This document shows positions 9,761 to 22,970 of a DNA stretch of 64,000 nt, one piece after another. Source of the DNA: Paraspadella gotoi (Eukaryota > Chaetognatha); the NCBI GenBank assembly GCA_051294375.1, contig CM119271.1, forward strand, positions 1,358,721 to 1,422,720. The letters run 5' to 3'. The position numbers were made by a program, and so were the translations under genes. A model generated the notes under the pieces. That model had not been told where the DNA came from. It saw only the letters and a program-made list of their open reading frames with translations, and ran no database searches. Each line of letters starts with the position of its first letter. Positions within the stretch are counted from its first letter, which is position 1.

Positions 9761-11836
9761 ATGTCTCAAAGGGGAGGCCGTCCGCCCTCGAAAAACTGGG
9801 CGGCGGGACTGAGACCCATGACCAAGGATCAGCTCTCCTCCCGGCCGCCACCCTCCGAGATTCCCAAGGGCGTAACTCCAAGCGAAGAGAAGGAGTTTAG
9901 ATTCCTCATGGGTCAAAGCTTCATGGGAGGCGGGCTGGACGGATTGGTGGGCGGCGGGGCCGGGCCGGGCGGCTTTGAACAGTCGCAGGCTGGCCAGCGG
10001 AAGGAAGATCTTCCTCAAGAGGCCGTCGACGACATGTTGTCAACGATTCTGCAAAAAGCGCAAACCGACCTTCTGCACGTTAATCCGGCTCTGGTCGAGC
10101 CGCCACCACTACCGCCGCCGACGCCAAATCAAGGAACGCCAAGCCCATCGTATCCAACCAATTCGCCTTATTTGGATGGATTTTTTTATCCCGGCGCTTC
10201 GGGTTATCCCGTAGCTCCCGGATTTCCCTCCACTTCGTTCTCCGCCCATCCCCCTTTACCCGCCGCTCACTCGTACCCCAATTTCGACCAGTTTGGTCTC
10301 CAGTTTCAAAATCCCCCCAGTACTTCGGCCCCCCTGACTCTTCAATCGCCCTCCCCCGAGTTCGACATTGGCATGTACTCGGTTCCGGCGGCCTCCCCTC
10401 CCACCGAAACCGAAGACAAAGTCGATTCTCCTCCTAAAGACGGAGAGAAAAAGATCCAACGCAAGTGGAGCAACATTTTGAAGCCGCCGGAGGAGGAGAA
10501 GAGCGCCTCCGCATCCTCGGTCTCGCCGAAAGTTCTCTCTTCTCCATCGCCCGCCAGAAACCCGTGGGAGCGCGAATCGAAGGGAGAGTTGGAGAGACAT
10601 TCGGCTTCTCCGGCGAGGGAGTTGGCGGGGGAATCGGCTAGTTTTTCGGAAGTCGCGTCTGATTGCATGATTGGCGCTTCCTCGAGCGAGAGCTTCAAGA
10701 ATATCATGGAATACGACATCGACCCTTTGGAGATGACACCGAGCGGCAAAGAGTTCGTCGATGTTGTCGAAGGCCGTTCATCCAAGTATCCTTTCGAAAG
10801 GACGAATAGAGTTTTGTGTCATCTCTGCCGAGAAAGGCGTCTTCCTTCCAACGCGTTGACTCGCCACTTAGACGGCGACAATCATCGCAAAAACCTCAGG
10901 GACTACGTCTTGGCCCGAGAGTACGATCTCTATGAAAAAAAATCGATAGACCCGTTGTATTCCGCCAAATACCCCGACTTTACCACGTACCTGTTGCGCA
11001 AATATCCCGAACGCACTGAAGAATTTTTTTTAAAGACGCAATATATCGACGATTCCTCACGTTTCGTGAGGAATCGATTCGTTTTAAAACATCCTCCAGT
11101 CAAACTCAAGTTAAAGGAGAAAGGATCGTCGAAAGAATCCAAAACGGAGACGGAATCTAAAAAGAAGAACAAATTAGAATCGACTCCCTGGAAATGTTTG
11201 ATTTGCTTGGAGGAGATGTCCGCGAGAGACGGCGTCAAACATTCTTGCCAAAAGAAAAAGGCGGAGGAGGCGGTGCCGAGCTCGGGAGTCCCGAGATTCA
11301 AACCGCGACGCGTCGTGCCCGAACAATTTGCCGACTTCGAGTCGGTCATTCCACCCGACGCCGTCGACGTTCGTCCCAAGACGGAGATGTGTCAAGAGTT
11401 CGCGCGGTTCAGCATTTGCCAGTATGGGAAAAAGTGCATCTTCGCCCATCGCGAGACGGAACTGCACACGCTCACATATCGGAGGATCAAGAGCGAACTG
11501 TGCAAGATCGAGGGTTGCGTGGCCGTGGGATGCGGACGGGCGCATGGAGAGGATGAATTGGAGGTCATCAAATACAAGACTCAACTGTGTCGCGGATTCG
11601 TCGAGTTTGAAACATGTCAGTACGGGAACAAGTGCCATTTCGCCCATGGGGTCAAGGAAATGCTGTCGCCCTTTGACTCGTTGCCCATCGGGCGGAAGGC
11701 CGCCGAGGCGACGACGTCGACGACGAAGACGACGTCGATGCTGGAGACTCGAATAATTTCCCCCAAGTTGACAGACGAAAGTCCCAGTTGCAAAAAACCA
11801 AAAATCAAGTTGACATTGAAAACTTCGTTCAACTGA
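9761..11836 (+). CDS. TTP-like CCCH zinc-finger protein with U1-type C2H2 finger
   Basis: Single-exon ORF of 691 residues. The first 350 residues are proline-, serine- and glycine-rich. A U1/matrin-type C2H2 finger lies at about 353-377 (CHLC, then ALTRHLDGDNHRKNL). A CxxC-x-H motif (CLICLEEM) follows at about 480. Two canonical C-x8-C-x5-C-x3-H fingers sit at about 544-563 and 610-629, each led by a KTEMC or KTQLC lead-in as in the TTP/TIS11 family. A shorter C-x4-C-x4-C-x3-H unit (CKIEGCVAVGCGRAH) lies between them. TTP-type fingers bind AU-rich mRNA elements, so an RNA-binding regulator is inferred. I do not recognise an orthologue with this combination. Polyadenylation hexamer ATTAAA at 11939. 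Confidence 0.8.
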   Translation: MSQRGGRPPSKNWAAGLRPMTKDQLSSRPPPSEIPKGVTPSEEKEFRFLMGQSFMGGGLDGLVGGGAGPGGFEQSQAGQRKEDLPQEAVDDMLSTILQKAQTDLLHVNPALVEPPPLPPPTPNQGTPSPSYPTNSPYLDGFFYPGASGYPVAPGFPSTSFSAHPPLPAAHSYPNFDQFGLQFQNPPSTSAPLTLQSPSPEFDIGMYSVPAASPPTETEDKVDSPPKDGEKKIQRKWSNILKPPEEEKSASASSVSPKVLSSPSPARNPWERESKGELERHSASPARELAGESASFSEVASDCMIGASSSESFKNIMEYDIDPLEMTPSGKEFVDVVEGRSSKYPFERTNRVLCHLCRERRLPSNALTRHLDGDNHRKNLRDYVLAREYDLYEKKSIDPLYSAKYPDFTTYLLRKYPERTEEFFLKTQYIDDSSRFVRNRFVLKHPPVKLKLKEKGSSKESKTETESKKKNKLESTPWKCLICLEEMSARDGVKHSCQKKKAEEAVPSSGVPRFKPRRVVPEQFADFESVIPPDAVDVRPKTEMCQEFARFSICQYGKKCIFAHRETELHTLTYRRIKSELCKIEGCVAVGCGRAHGEDELEVIKYKTQLCRGFVEFETCQYGNKCHFAHGVKEMLSPFDSLPIGRKAAEATTSTTKTTSMLETRIISPKLTDESPSCKKPKIKLTLKTSFN

Positions 11837-12390
11837 ATGCTTTGCGATGGGACTAGATATTTTTTTTTATTTTATGTATGTATGTATGTATGTATTCTTG
11901 TGTTAAATCCGTTTCTTCGCTTCTATAAATTAAATTAAATATACAAGCGTGATGGAATGATTTGTTATTTTTGCAAGTTGAAATATTAACAGTTAGATCG
12001 GCTATCTAATACCTACAACATAGGTAAAATTTAAAAAAAAGTAATTTTTTAATCGTTGCATCGTTTTTAGAAGGAAAGGATTTTTTTTTTTATAAATAAT
12101 TATTCAACGGATGAAATTTGGTCTTACTTCGAGACCACTCGTTCCGTTCTATATTTAGTTTCGTAGTTTTTTTCTCCTTTACTTTTTTTAAGAAACCCTA
12201 ATGTATCCCTCGCTCGACCGCGGATCCCTCGCCGGCGACCCGCCGCGCTCCGACCGCACGAACCTCTTCTCTTTTGTGAAAACTTGAAGCCGTCGCCCTT
12301 CCTTCCCTCCTCAATATTTCAAAGCCCTCCTCTCACCCATCTTGCGGGTGAGACCGACGAGAACATTCTTTTTTTCTTTCCGGCGCCGCG
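11837..12390. other. 3' end of CCCH gene and GC-rich 5' region of AMN1
   Basis: Holds a short TATG microsatellite (11873-11895), an ATTAAA hexamer at 11939-11944, and a GC-rich stretch from about 12190 that is probably the AMN1 promoter and 5' UTR. No other gene seen. Confidence 0.55.
11873..11895 (+). repeat. TATG tetranucleotide microsatellite
   Basis: About five and a half perfect TATG units in the 3' UTR of the CCCH gene. Confidence 0.95.
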
Positions 12391-13827
12391 ATGGAATTCC
12401 GCGCAAACGGCGGCGACGCCTCCGCCGCAGGCCCCGCCATCGAGATCATCGAGCCGCTTTGGCAAAAGTGTATCCGGTGCGTGGCGGCTCGCGTCGCTCT
12501 CTACGAGGACGAACTCGTCACCCTCCCCCCGAACATCAAGGAGCGCCTGCTGAAACTGCTCTGCCAGCGAGGCCGGCTCAACAATCGCTTGCTGACGGGC
12601 CTGGTAAACAATCGGACCAAATCCCTCAGCCTCGGCGACTGCCCCATCGACGACGACGGGATCAAGGCTCTTGCGGGATGCGAAAGTCTCCGCCGACTCG
12701 ACCTCAACAGCGACCCTAAGGTAACACGACAAGAAAAACCATATTCCCCATCCGAAACTTTTGTTCAACCTTCGTTTTCCGACCTTAATTATTTCCGACC
12801 TTAATTATGTTGGACATAAACTCTCGTCAACTGACGGAAAACCCCGCTCATCAATTATTTCCGACAAACCCTACAAACCCCCTTCACCTCGATCTAGGGC
12901 TACGCCCATCGGGTCACCTCCGTCGGCATCCAGGCGGTCGCCGGAGCTTGCAAGTATCTGCAGCACGTTGGCCTGCGGCGCTGCCTGGCCGTCGACGACG
13001 ACGCTGTGGTGGCCGTGGCCAACGGCTGCCCACTGCTGCGACGCATCAACCTCTGCGGCGTGTCCAGATTATCCGACGTGGCGTTGGACGCCTTGGGGGC
13101 GCGGTGCTCCCACCTCGAATCCATAGACTTTTCCAACACCAACGGTGCGGGGGCTAGGGGCTATAATTGTACTTGTATGAGAATTGTGCCGATAGATGCG
13201 TGGTTTTTTAAATTCTCCTGCTCTCCCACTCACTCAGTGACCGACTCTGGCGTTCTGTCCATCGCCAACGGCGCCTGTCGTGGAGCCTTGCGCGAGATCC
13301 TCATGTCCAAATGTCCCAACTTGACGGACAACGCCGTCGAGTGCGTCATCTCTCTCTGCCCCATCATCGACATTCTCGTTTTTCACGGTTGCCCCTTGAT
13401 AAGCGAGAGATCCAGGTTCGTAGTTTGACTTTTATTGATTGATGATAATTAAATACTCAAAGAAAATTTTAATAATCAAATCGCCTGTTTTGCGATTGTA
13501 GCAGAGTAATTTTATTGATAACCGATAATGAATTTGTTTGGATGACCGTCTTTCCTATACGATTTGCCGTTTGTTCTCTTGACGACATTAATAAATTCCC
13601 TTCTCACTTACTTTTTCCCCCTTTTCTTCGACAGAGAAGCCTTGGAGGAATTGATGCAGCTTCGCGCGGGCGCCAACGAGGATGGTCAGTCTTTTCACTC
13701 GGGATCTCCTCTTACCGGCGGAGGTTTTCCCTCTTCTCGATTTCCCTTCAATCCCAACGGCCTTCAAGGGCAGGGGGGGTTCGCCAGATCACCAAAGCTG
13801 AAGCAAGTTACTTGGACCATTTATTGA
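12391..13827 (+). CDS. AMN1: AMN1 homologue, leucine-rich repeat protein
   Basis: Four exons in phase: 12391-12720, 12898-13144, 13238-13415, 13635-13827, giving 315 residues (human about 258). The order of leucine-rich repeats matches AMN1: LPPNIKERLLKLL near the N-terminus, then VTSVGIQAVAGAC, VTDSGVLSIANG, LTDNAVECVISLCP and FHGCPLISERSREALEEL. The C-terminal end KLKQVTWTIY is almost identical to the animal AMN1 terminus. AMN1 is named after the yeast antagonist of the mitotic exit network; the animal role is poorly known. No F-box is seen. A Gly/Ser/Pro-rich insert of about 45 residues lies just before the conserved terminus, which explains the extra length. ATTAAA hexamer at 13855. Confidence 0.93.
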
Positions 13828-14721
13828 CTCCGTAACCGTTATAAAATTTGAAACATTAAAAAAGAAAACAACAAAATTATGATAAGACGCCGAAAGTTAC
13901 TTTTATCATTTGTTTAAAAATATGTTTACTAGCTTTTTGTCGGGGGGAGGGGTAAGATTTGTTACATCTTGACATAGCAGCAGTTTTGTATAAATTTACA
14001 ACGTGCAGTGCTAAAACTTAAGTTTTATCAAAAATGTCCCGCATCAACTAGAATTTTTTCCCCCATTATTTTGTATTATTCTCGCGATTTATACAAATCT
14101 TGCACTGAAATACCTCGTTGCCTTCTCATCGTTGAACGTAAGTCGATATATAATGACATACGAATTATGTATATTCTACATAACGAGACGTCTTTTTTTT
14201 TTTTTTGAATGTCCTCCCTCGAGTTTATATTCCAACCTGCAATTCCACTCCAAAGAATGCGAACCGACCGTGAGCCGCGATAAATCGAGAGTCCCCGAGA
14301 CGCGAATTTTCCTTCCCTCTCCTTAATTCTTTATTTTCTTTTCTCTTCTTCCCCTCTCGTAGTTTTCTTCCCCCCCCTCTTTCTTTTCATCTTGATCTTT
14401 CCATTTCCGTCCCTAAAAACGGAGAAACTCGCCTCTCTCTCCCCCTCTCTCTTACCAGTTTCTCTCTTTCCTTACTCCCCCCTCTCCCCCTCTTTTTAAT
14501 TCTCTACAGTAGAATCTGCACAAAGATAAAATACCTGTGATTTATTATTACCCGAACGATCGTAGCCCAGCACTAGGCTTAAAATAAACAAAAAACCAAC
14601 CGAATAATAATTCGTTCAGCTTTGTTTCCAGAACGAATAAAAAAATCGAGTCAAAAAGAGATGGAAGTAAATCAGAATTCCTCTAGTCGACCAACTTTGG
14701 GACTGGGTTTCCTCTGAGACT
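13828..14721. other. Intergenic, pyrimidine-rich, no gene
   Basis: AT-rich, then a long C/T-rich stretch at about 14320-14510, then the 5' region of EDEM1. No conserved coding sequence seen. The C/T tract may be part of the EDEM1 promoter. Confidence 0.55.
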
Positions 14722-14799
14722 ATGCTTCTCCTCAACGTTGGCGTCGCAACTCCGTCGACAAAGACGACGCCGGGCGCGATGCAGAGGAGTCGGCGATGA
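14722..14799 (+). promoter_or_regulatory. Upstream ORF overlapping the EDEM1 start codon
   Basis: A 25-codon ORF opens with ATG at 14722 and stops with TGA at 14797-14799. Its stop overlaps the EDEM1 ATG (14796-14798) in an ATGA arrangement. Such an overlap usually reduces initiation at the main start or makes it depend on reinitiation. EDEM1 is a known unfolded-protein-response target, so translational control is plausible. It acts only if the transcript starts upstream of 14722, which is not shown. Confidence 0.5.
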
Positions 14800-17457
14800 C
14801 GAGCAAATTTCAGCGCGCCCTCCACGACCCGCGCTTTCTCTACCTCGTCATGACTCTCTCCAATCTCCTAGTCTTTCTTCTCTCGTTCTTTCTGGTGTCC
14901 GACCACCGAGGGAACGAAGCCTTGAAATCGCTCAGGTCGGCGGGGGGACGGCGGGGGAGGTGGAACAAAATTTGGAGGAAAACGATAAAAAAAAATGTTC
15001 ATAAATTAATTAGTTCATAAGTTACGTATTCTAATTTCAAATAGGGCAAAGATCTTTGGGTGGGGAAAATTAATTGAGCCGAACTCTTTCCTTCCCTTTT
15101 TCTCCACCGCAGGGATTTTTTCTTCTTAAAAGACTTGAACGTGAGCAAGTACAGTCACTTCCCCGACCACGAGCGTCTCCGTTACAAGGAGGAAGCTAAG
15201 CGGATGTTCTACTTTGGCTACGACAACTACATGACCTTTGCCTTCCCCGAGGACGAGCTCGACCCCATCCATTGCCGGGGCAGGGGACCCGATTACTCGA
15301 ACCCTTCCAACATAAACATCAACGACGTTTTAGGCAACTATTGCTTGACGTTGGTGGACAGCCTCTCCACTTTGGCCATCATCGGCAACGAGACGGAGTT
15401 CAAGCGCGCCGTCAAACGCGTCGTCGACGCTGTCCACTTCGATCAGAACACCACCGTCCAAGTTTTCGAAGCCAACATCCGCCTTCTCGGTGCCTTGCTC
15501 TCTACTCACCTCATCATCACCGATAGGGACCAACCTCTGGGTGATCTCACTCCGGAAAGTGGGTGAGAAAAAAAATGATCATTTGATCAATCAATCAATC
15601 AAGCGATCATTGTATTGACCAATCTCTAGTTACGACGGCGACCTCCTTCGCCTCGCCCACGATCTCGCCACCCGCCTTCTCGCTGCCTTCGAGGGTTCAC
15701 CCACCGGCCTTCCCTTCCCGCGCGTAAACCTCCGCGAGGGTGTGCCCGCCGACACCTTCAACAGCACCTGCACGGCGGGAGCAGGTTCGCTGCTCCTCGA
15801 GTTTGGCATCCTCTCGCGTCTCCTACGCGACCCCGTATACGAGGGCGTGGCGCGGCGAGCCATGCGGGCGATACGCCAGCGACGGTCATGTCGGACGGGT
15901 CTGGTGGGAAACGTGGTCGACGTCAAGACTGGCGAATGGATCGGCACCATGAGCGGCGTCGGCGCAGGTCTCTTGTTGTTGTTCACAGTTTTTCGATTGA
16001 AAATAAAAAGTGCGTCGAATTTATTCATTTTGATCGTTAATATTTGTACTTTCATATTCCTATATTATTAGTCTTTGATGATTAAATTAGGTTAAACTAA
16101 TTCTATTCGCCACAGGCCTCGACAGTTACTTCGAGTATCTCCTGAAAGCGTACATTTTGTTTGGTAAGCGATTTCCTTTGTCGACTCGATAGCCTAATCC
16201 AACTAAGAGTTGACGACAGAAAACACCTCACCTTTTCCTTTCTCAGGGGAATACGAAGATTACAAAGCATTCCAAGAAGCCTACGCCTCAATCAAGAAGT
16301 ACGCTAGGAGAGGGAGAGAAAACTGCAACGCCGGTCAAGGCGAGCATCCGCTTTACGTCAATGTGGATATGGACTCTGGACAATTGTCCAATCAGTGGGT
16401 AAAGTTTCCGTGATTAACTTTCAATTCGCGAATCGTAATTAGTAAACTTTTCACGACTCTCCTCTTCCAGGTGGACTCCCTCCAAGCCGCCTTCCCCGCC
16501 GTCCAGGTTCTCGCGGGCGACATCGAGGAGGCGATCTGTAACCACGCCACCCACTACTCCATCTGGCGCAAGTACGGCGCCCTCCCCGAGCGATTCAATT
16601 GGCGTCTCAAGGCTCCCGACGTCTCCTTCTACCCGTTGCGGCCGGAGCTGGTCGAGTCAACTTACTTTCTTTATCAGGCGACGAAAAACCCCTTCTACCT
16701 CCACGTGGGCAAGGTAATGGTAAAGTTCTGTATGAAACCAAATTGTTATTATTATTTCTAATTTGGACACTCAAATAGTTCAAACGAAAACGACGACGAC
16801 GTATACGACGACAAAGTCTTTCTACGTACCTTGCAAGAATGACCTTTATTCAGCCAATGTAAATAAGTAGTTGTTGTTATTTTCTCCGTTATAGCTTTTT
16901 ACCGTTTTTTTTATTCTCAGTCAAAAAACACGACTCAACTTTTTCCAAATATTCGTTATTTGAGTCACCGCACTAATATTATTTATTTTGTTATTATTTT
17001 TACATATTCAAGTCCTATTTTCCTACAGGAAATCGTGGACAGCCTCAATGCCCACGCCAAGACGCACTGCGGTTACGCGACCATCCACGATGTGGCTGAC
17101 AAGTCTCTCGAAGATCGAATGGAGAGTTTTTTCTTGTCGGAGACTTGCAAGTATCTTTACTTGCTCTTCGATAAGGATCACGTCGTCAATCAGAGACAGT
17201 CGGAATTCCTCTTCACCACCGAAGGTCACCTGGTCAGACTGACGGCGCCCCACCGTCGCTTCGGCGCCGCTCCGTTCCATCGCCGGCAGAACTCCGCCGA
17301 GACTGGTGCCGCGGAGAATTCGGACGCCTATGCCTCGTTGTTCGCCCCCAATTCCAGCGCCGTTTCCTGTTCCAATTTCGACGAGGAGCGGAGATACGCA
17401 CTGCCGCTCAAGCCTCATTACTTTAAACAGCTCCAGGCCTTCGTCGGGTTGGAATGA
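14796..17457 (+). CDS. EDEM1: EDEM1, ER degradation-enhancing alpha-mannosidase-like protein
   Basis: Seven exons in phase: 14796-14935, 15113-15562, 15630-15967, 16116-16163, 16247-16398, 16471-16713, 17029-17457, giving 599 residues (human 657). Residues 15-36 form a signal anchor. The GH47 domain follows, with [105 protein letters not shown] and the closing FTTEGH. These match EDEM1 rather than EDEM2 or EDEM3, and the C-terminal [12 protein letters not shown] also fits. EDEM1 acts in the ER lumen, trimming mannose from misfolded glycoproteins and passing them to ERAD. GH47 acidic residues in QVFEA and PELVES are kept. AATAAA at 17728. Confidence 0.96.
16714..17028 (+). other. EDEM1 intron 6
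   Basis: A 315-base AT-rich intron with GT at 16714 and AG at 17027-17028. No feature seen inside. Confidence 0.8.
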
Positions 17458-17908
17458 AAAGCTGGAGAGAGCAGGAGCGGGAGCAGGAGCGAGTTTGACT
17501 TGCTTTTATAAGCTTTTTGCGTTTGACTTAACTGGGATTTTCATTAATATATTTACCATACATTATTCCGATGAAGAGCTCCGGGTTCCTCGTGAGATAG
17601 CGTGTATTTATACCTTACCATATTGATGGTAAGTCTCCTATATTGCCGCTCTTTTTCTGACTAGTCGAAACCTTTTGGAAATTGCCATCATGAACCGTAG
17701 TATTACTTAGAATAGCTTAAAAATTGAAATAAAAAAAACTTACATCAAATTGCCTAACAATCTGTGATTACATTCGTTCATTGAACGATTTTTTTTTCTT
17801 TAACTTTTGTCTTGGTCTCTTATCGACTCCAATTTATTCGTATTTTTTCTTTCATAGCGAAAAAAAAGTTGAAAAATTTTTAAAACTAAATATTAAAAAA
17901 CCAAAAAA
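17458..17908. other. EDEM1 3' region and RABIF 5' region
   Basis: Contains the likely EDEM1 polyadenylation signal AATAAA (17728-17733), 271 bases after the stop. AT-rich sequence leads to the RABIF ATG. No other gene. Confidence 0.6.
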
Positions 17909-18373
17909 ATGTCGGATTCGGGCCGAATGCCAGACGATCCAGCGTCGGAGAATTATTCCGCCGCAGCCACCGCATCCGACCCCGCAGTAGCCGAACTCGA
18001 GGTCGACGCGCTCAACGCCGAAGGCAAGAACCTCCGGACGATCCTCTGCAAATTTTGTGCCTCCAAAGTCTTGACTCCCGGCGTTGCGACGCTGCGACGG
18101 AGCGACCCCCGCTTTCTTCCCTCCATGCACCAGAAGAAGCCGACGACGCCAACGCCGGCCGTCGACGAAAACGGACGATTGGCCGGAGAGTCGCTCCGAG
18201 ATTTCTGGCTCGTCACCGACATGTTCCAGTTCGAAAACGTGGGCTTCTCCAATTCCGTCGGCGGCGTCAAGTATTTGATCTGCGCCGATTGCGAGATGGG
18301 ACCCATCGGATTCCACGATACCAAAACTCCTAAAGAGTTTCACGTCGCGCTCGAAAGGGTCGATCATAAATGA
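17909..18373 (+). CDS. RABIF: RABIF/Mss4, Rab-interacting chaperone
   Basis: Single-exon ORF of 154 residues (human 123, with a longer N-terminus here). The Mss4 fold is clear: zinc ligands CKFC and CADC, the FLPSM element, FENVGF and DCEMGPIGFH, and the C-terminal FHVALERV. Mss4 binds nucleotide-free exocytic Rab GTPases and is now thought of as a holdase for Rab proteins in the cytosol. The four zinc cysteines are all present. The first 35 residues are acidic and low-complexity. A polyadenylation signal AATAAA lies at 18421, 48 bases after the stop. Confidence 0.96.
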   Translation: MSDSGRMPDDPASENYSAAATASDPAVAELEVDALNAEGKNLRTILCKFCASKVLTPGVATLRRSDPRFLPSMHQKKPTTPTPAVDENGRLAGESLRDFWLVTDMFQFENVGFSNSVGGVKYLICADCEMGPIGFHDTKTPKEFHVALERVDHK

Positions 18374-18708
18374 GGAGCGCTGCGCGGGGTGGGCTGGGGA
18401 GGGAGGAGAGTCAGTTTGGAAATAAAATAGTATATAGATAAAAATCAGTTTAGCTTATTTTAGTTTTCTTTTAGTTTTTCTTGTTGATTTCTTTCTGGTA
18501 TTGACAATCTTTGTCTATCGCAAAGGGTTTTCCTATTCGCAAAGGGTCATCCCATTCTACCTGTTGGTCTCGTAAGATTGTTTTTTTGATTTCTCTTCCT
18601 TATATTTTCGATTCCCCTCATCTTTAAGCCTAAACCAAGGAAATAGGGAAAGGCGCCCTGAAAGCTGCGCCTATCTTCCAATCCCCTCTTTCCTCCCCCA
18701 AAAAAACA
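18374..18708. other. RABIF 3' end and KLHDC4 5' region
   Basis: AATAAA at 18421-18426 probably ends the RABIF transcript. The remaining 280 bases lead into the KLHDC4 ATG, with no other feature seen. Confidence 0.65.
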
Positions 18709-22136
<3,428 letters not shown>

Positions 22137-22970
22137 AGGTGGTGGGGATGAGGGCGATGAGGCTTAGAAATCTCTTCTTGAACAAAAAACAACCCCCCCC
22201 CCAAAAAAAAAGCTCAAAAATAATTGAAAATAATTGTTGCCTTTTTTCTTCTCGGTATTTTTTTTTTTAAAGATTGGACTAAGTTGCAATATGTTTTGTT
22301 TCGTTCTGGGATTTGTAATGTGATAAGGAAAATAGTCATCGTCGCCGGTTTTATACCGGTGTCGCCCTGTTTTTTCTCATCTTTTCGGTTTATAGTCATT
22401 GAATTAATATCTTTAGTAATAAATCTCATCATTGTTACAAAGTTTCTTTTTGCATGACATAGCTAACGACATGGTAATACTATATATAGTACATACTACG
22501 TAGCCAATGGATCTCGGGGATCTAACTCTTACGATGAAAAACTACTATGCATTTCTGCACCTCAGGCGACGTTAGCGAACGTATCAATTGATCTTTAATT
22601 TTGCCTCTTTTATTCTCAATCCCTTTGAATTATCTCTATTATACATATCGTCATTGTTTAGTCTCTTGAGAATAACTGATCTCGAATAACAAGACATTTG
22701 TATTTTTTAACGGGTACGACATCATCATCTCCTATTTTTTCTCTCTTTTTCTAATCGGTTTCTTGATCATTCCTTAGGCTTTGGGTTTATTGCAGGAAAA
22801 AAGCTGTCAATGCGATGGCCAGAAGATAATATTTCTTAATTGTTGTCCACGTTTCAAAAAGAAGAGCATAGTTAATGGATTATATAACATTTGAAAAAAA
22901 TGTGTTTGAATCCGATTGGAGATCAGTTTTTGTTGTTACAGACGAAATTGAAACTTGTGATGAGAAGAAA
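22137..22970. other. KLHDC4 3' region and 5' region of the DUSP gene
   Basis: AT-rich. A splice-acceptor-like TTGTTGTTACAG ends near 22941, 29 bases before the DUSP ATG, suggesting a 5' UTR exon or trans-splice site. The frame is also open upstream to an ATG at 22875. No other gene seen. Confidence 0.5.

Noticed and set aside
22875-22970. Longer N-terminus for the DUSP protein from ATG 22875
   Set aside because: A splice-acceptor-like AG lies between, and ATG 22971 gives the DUSP3-like length; kept only as an alternative.
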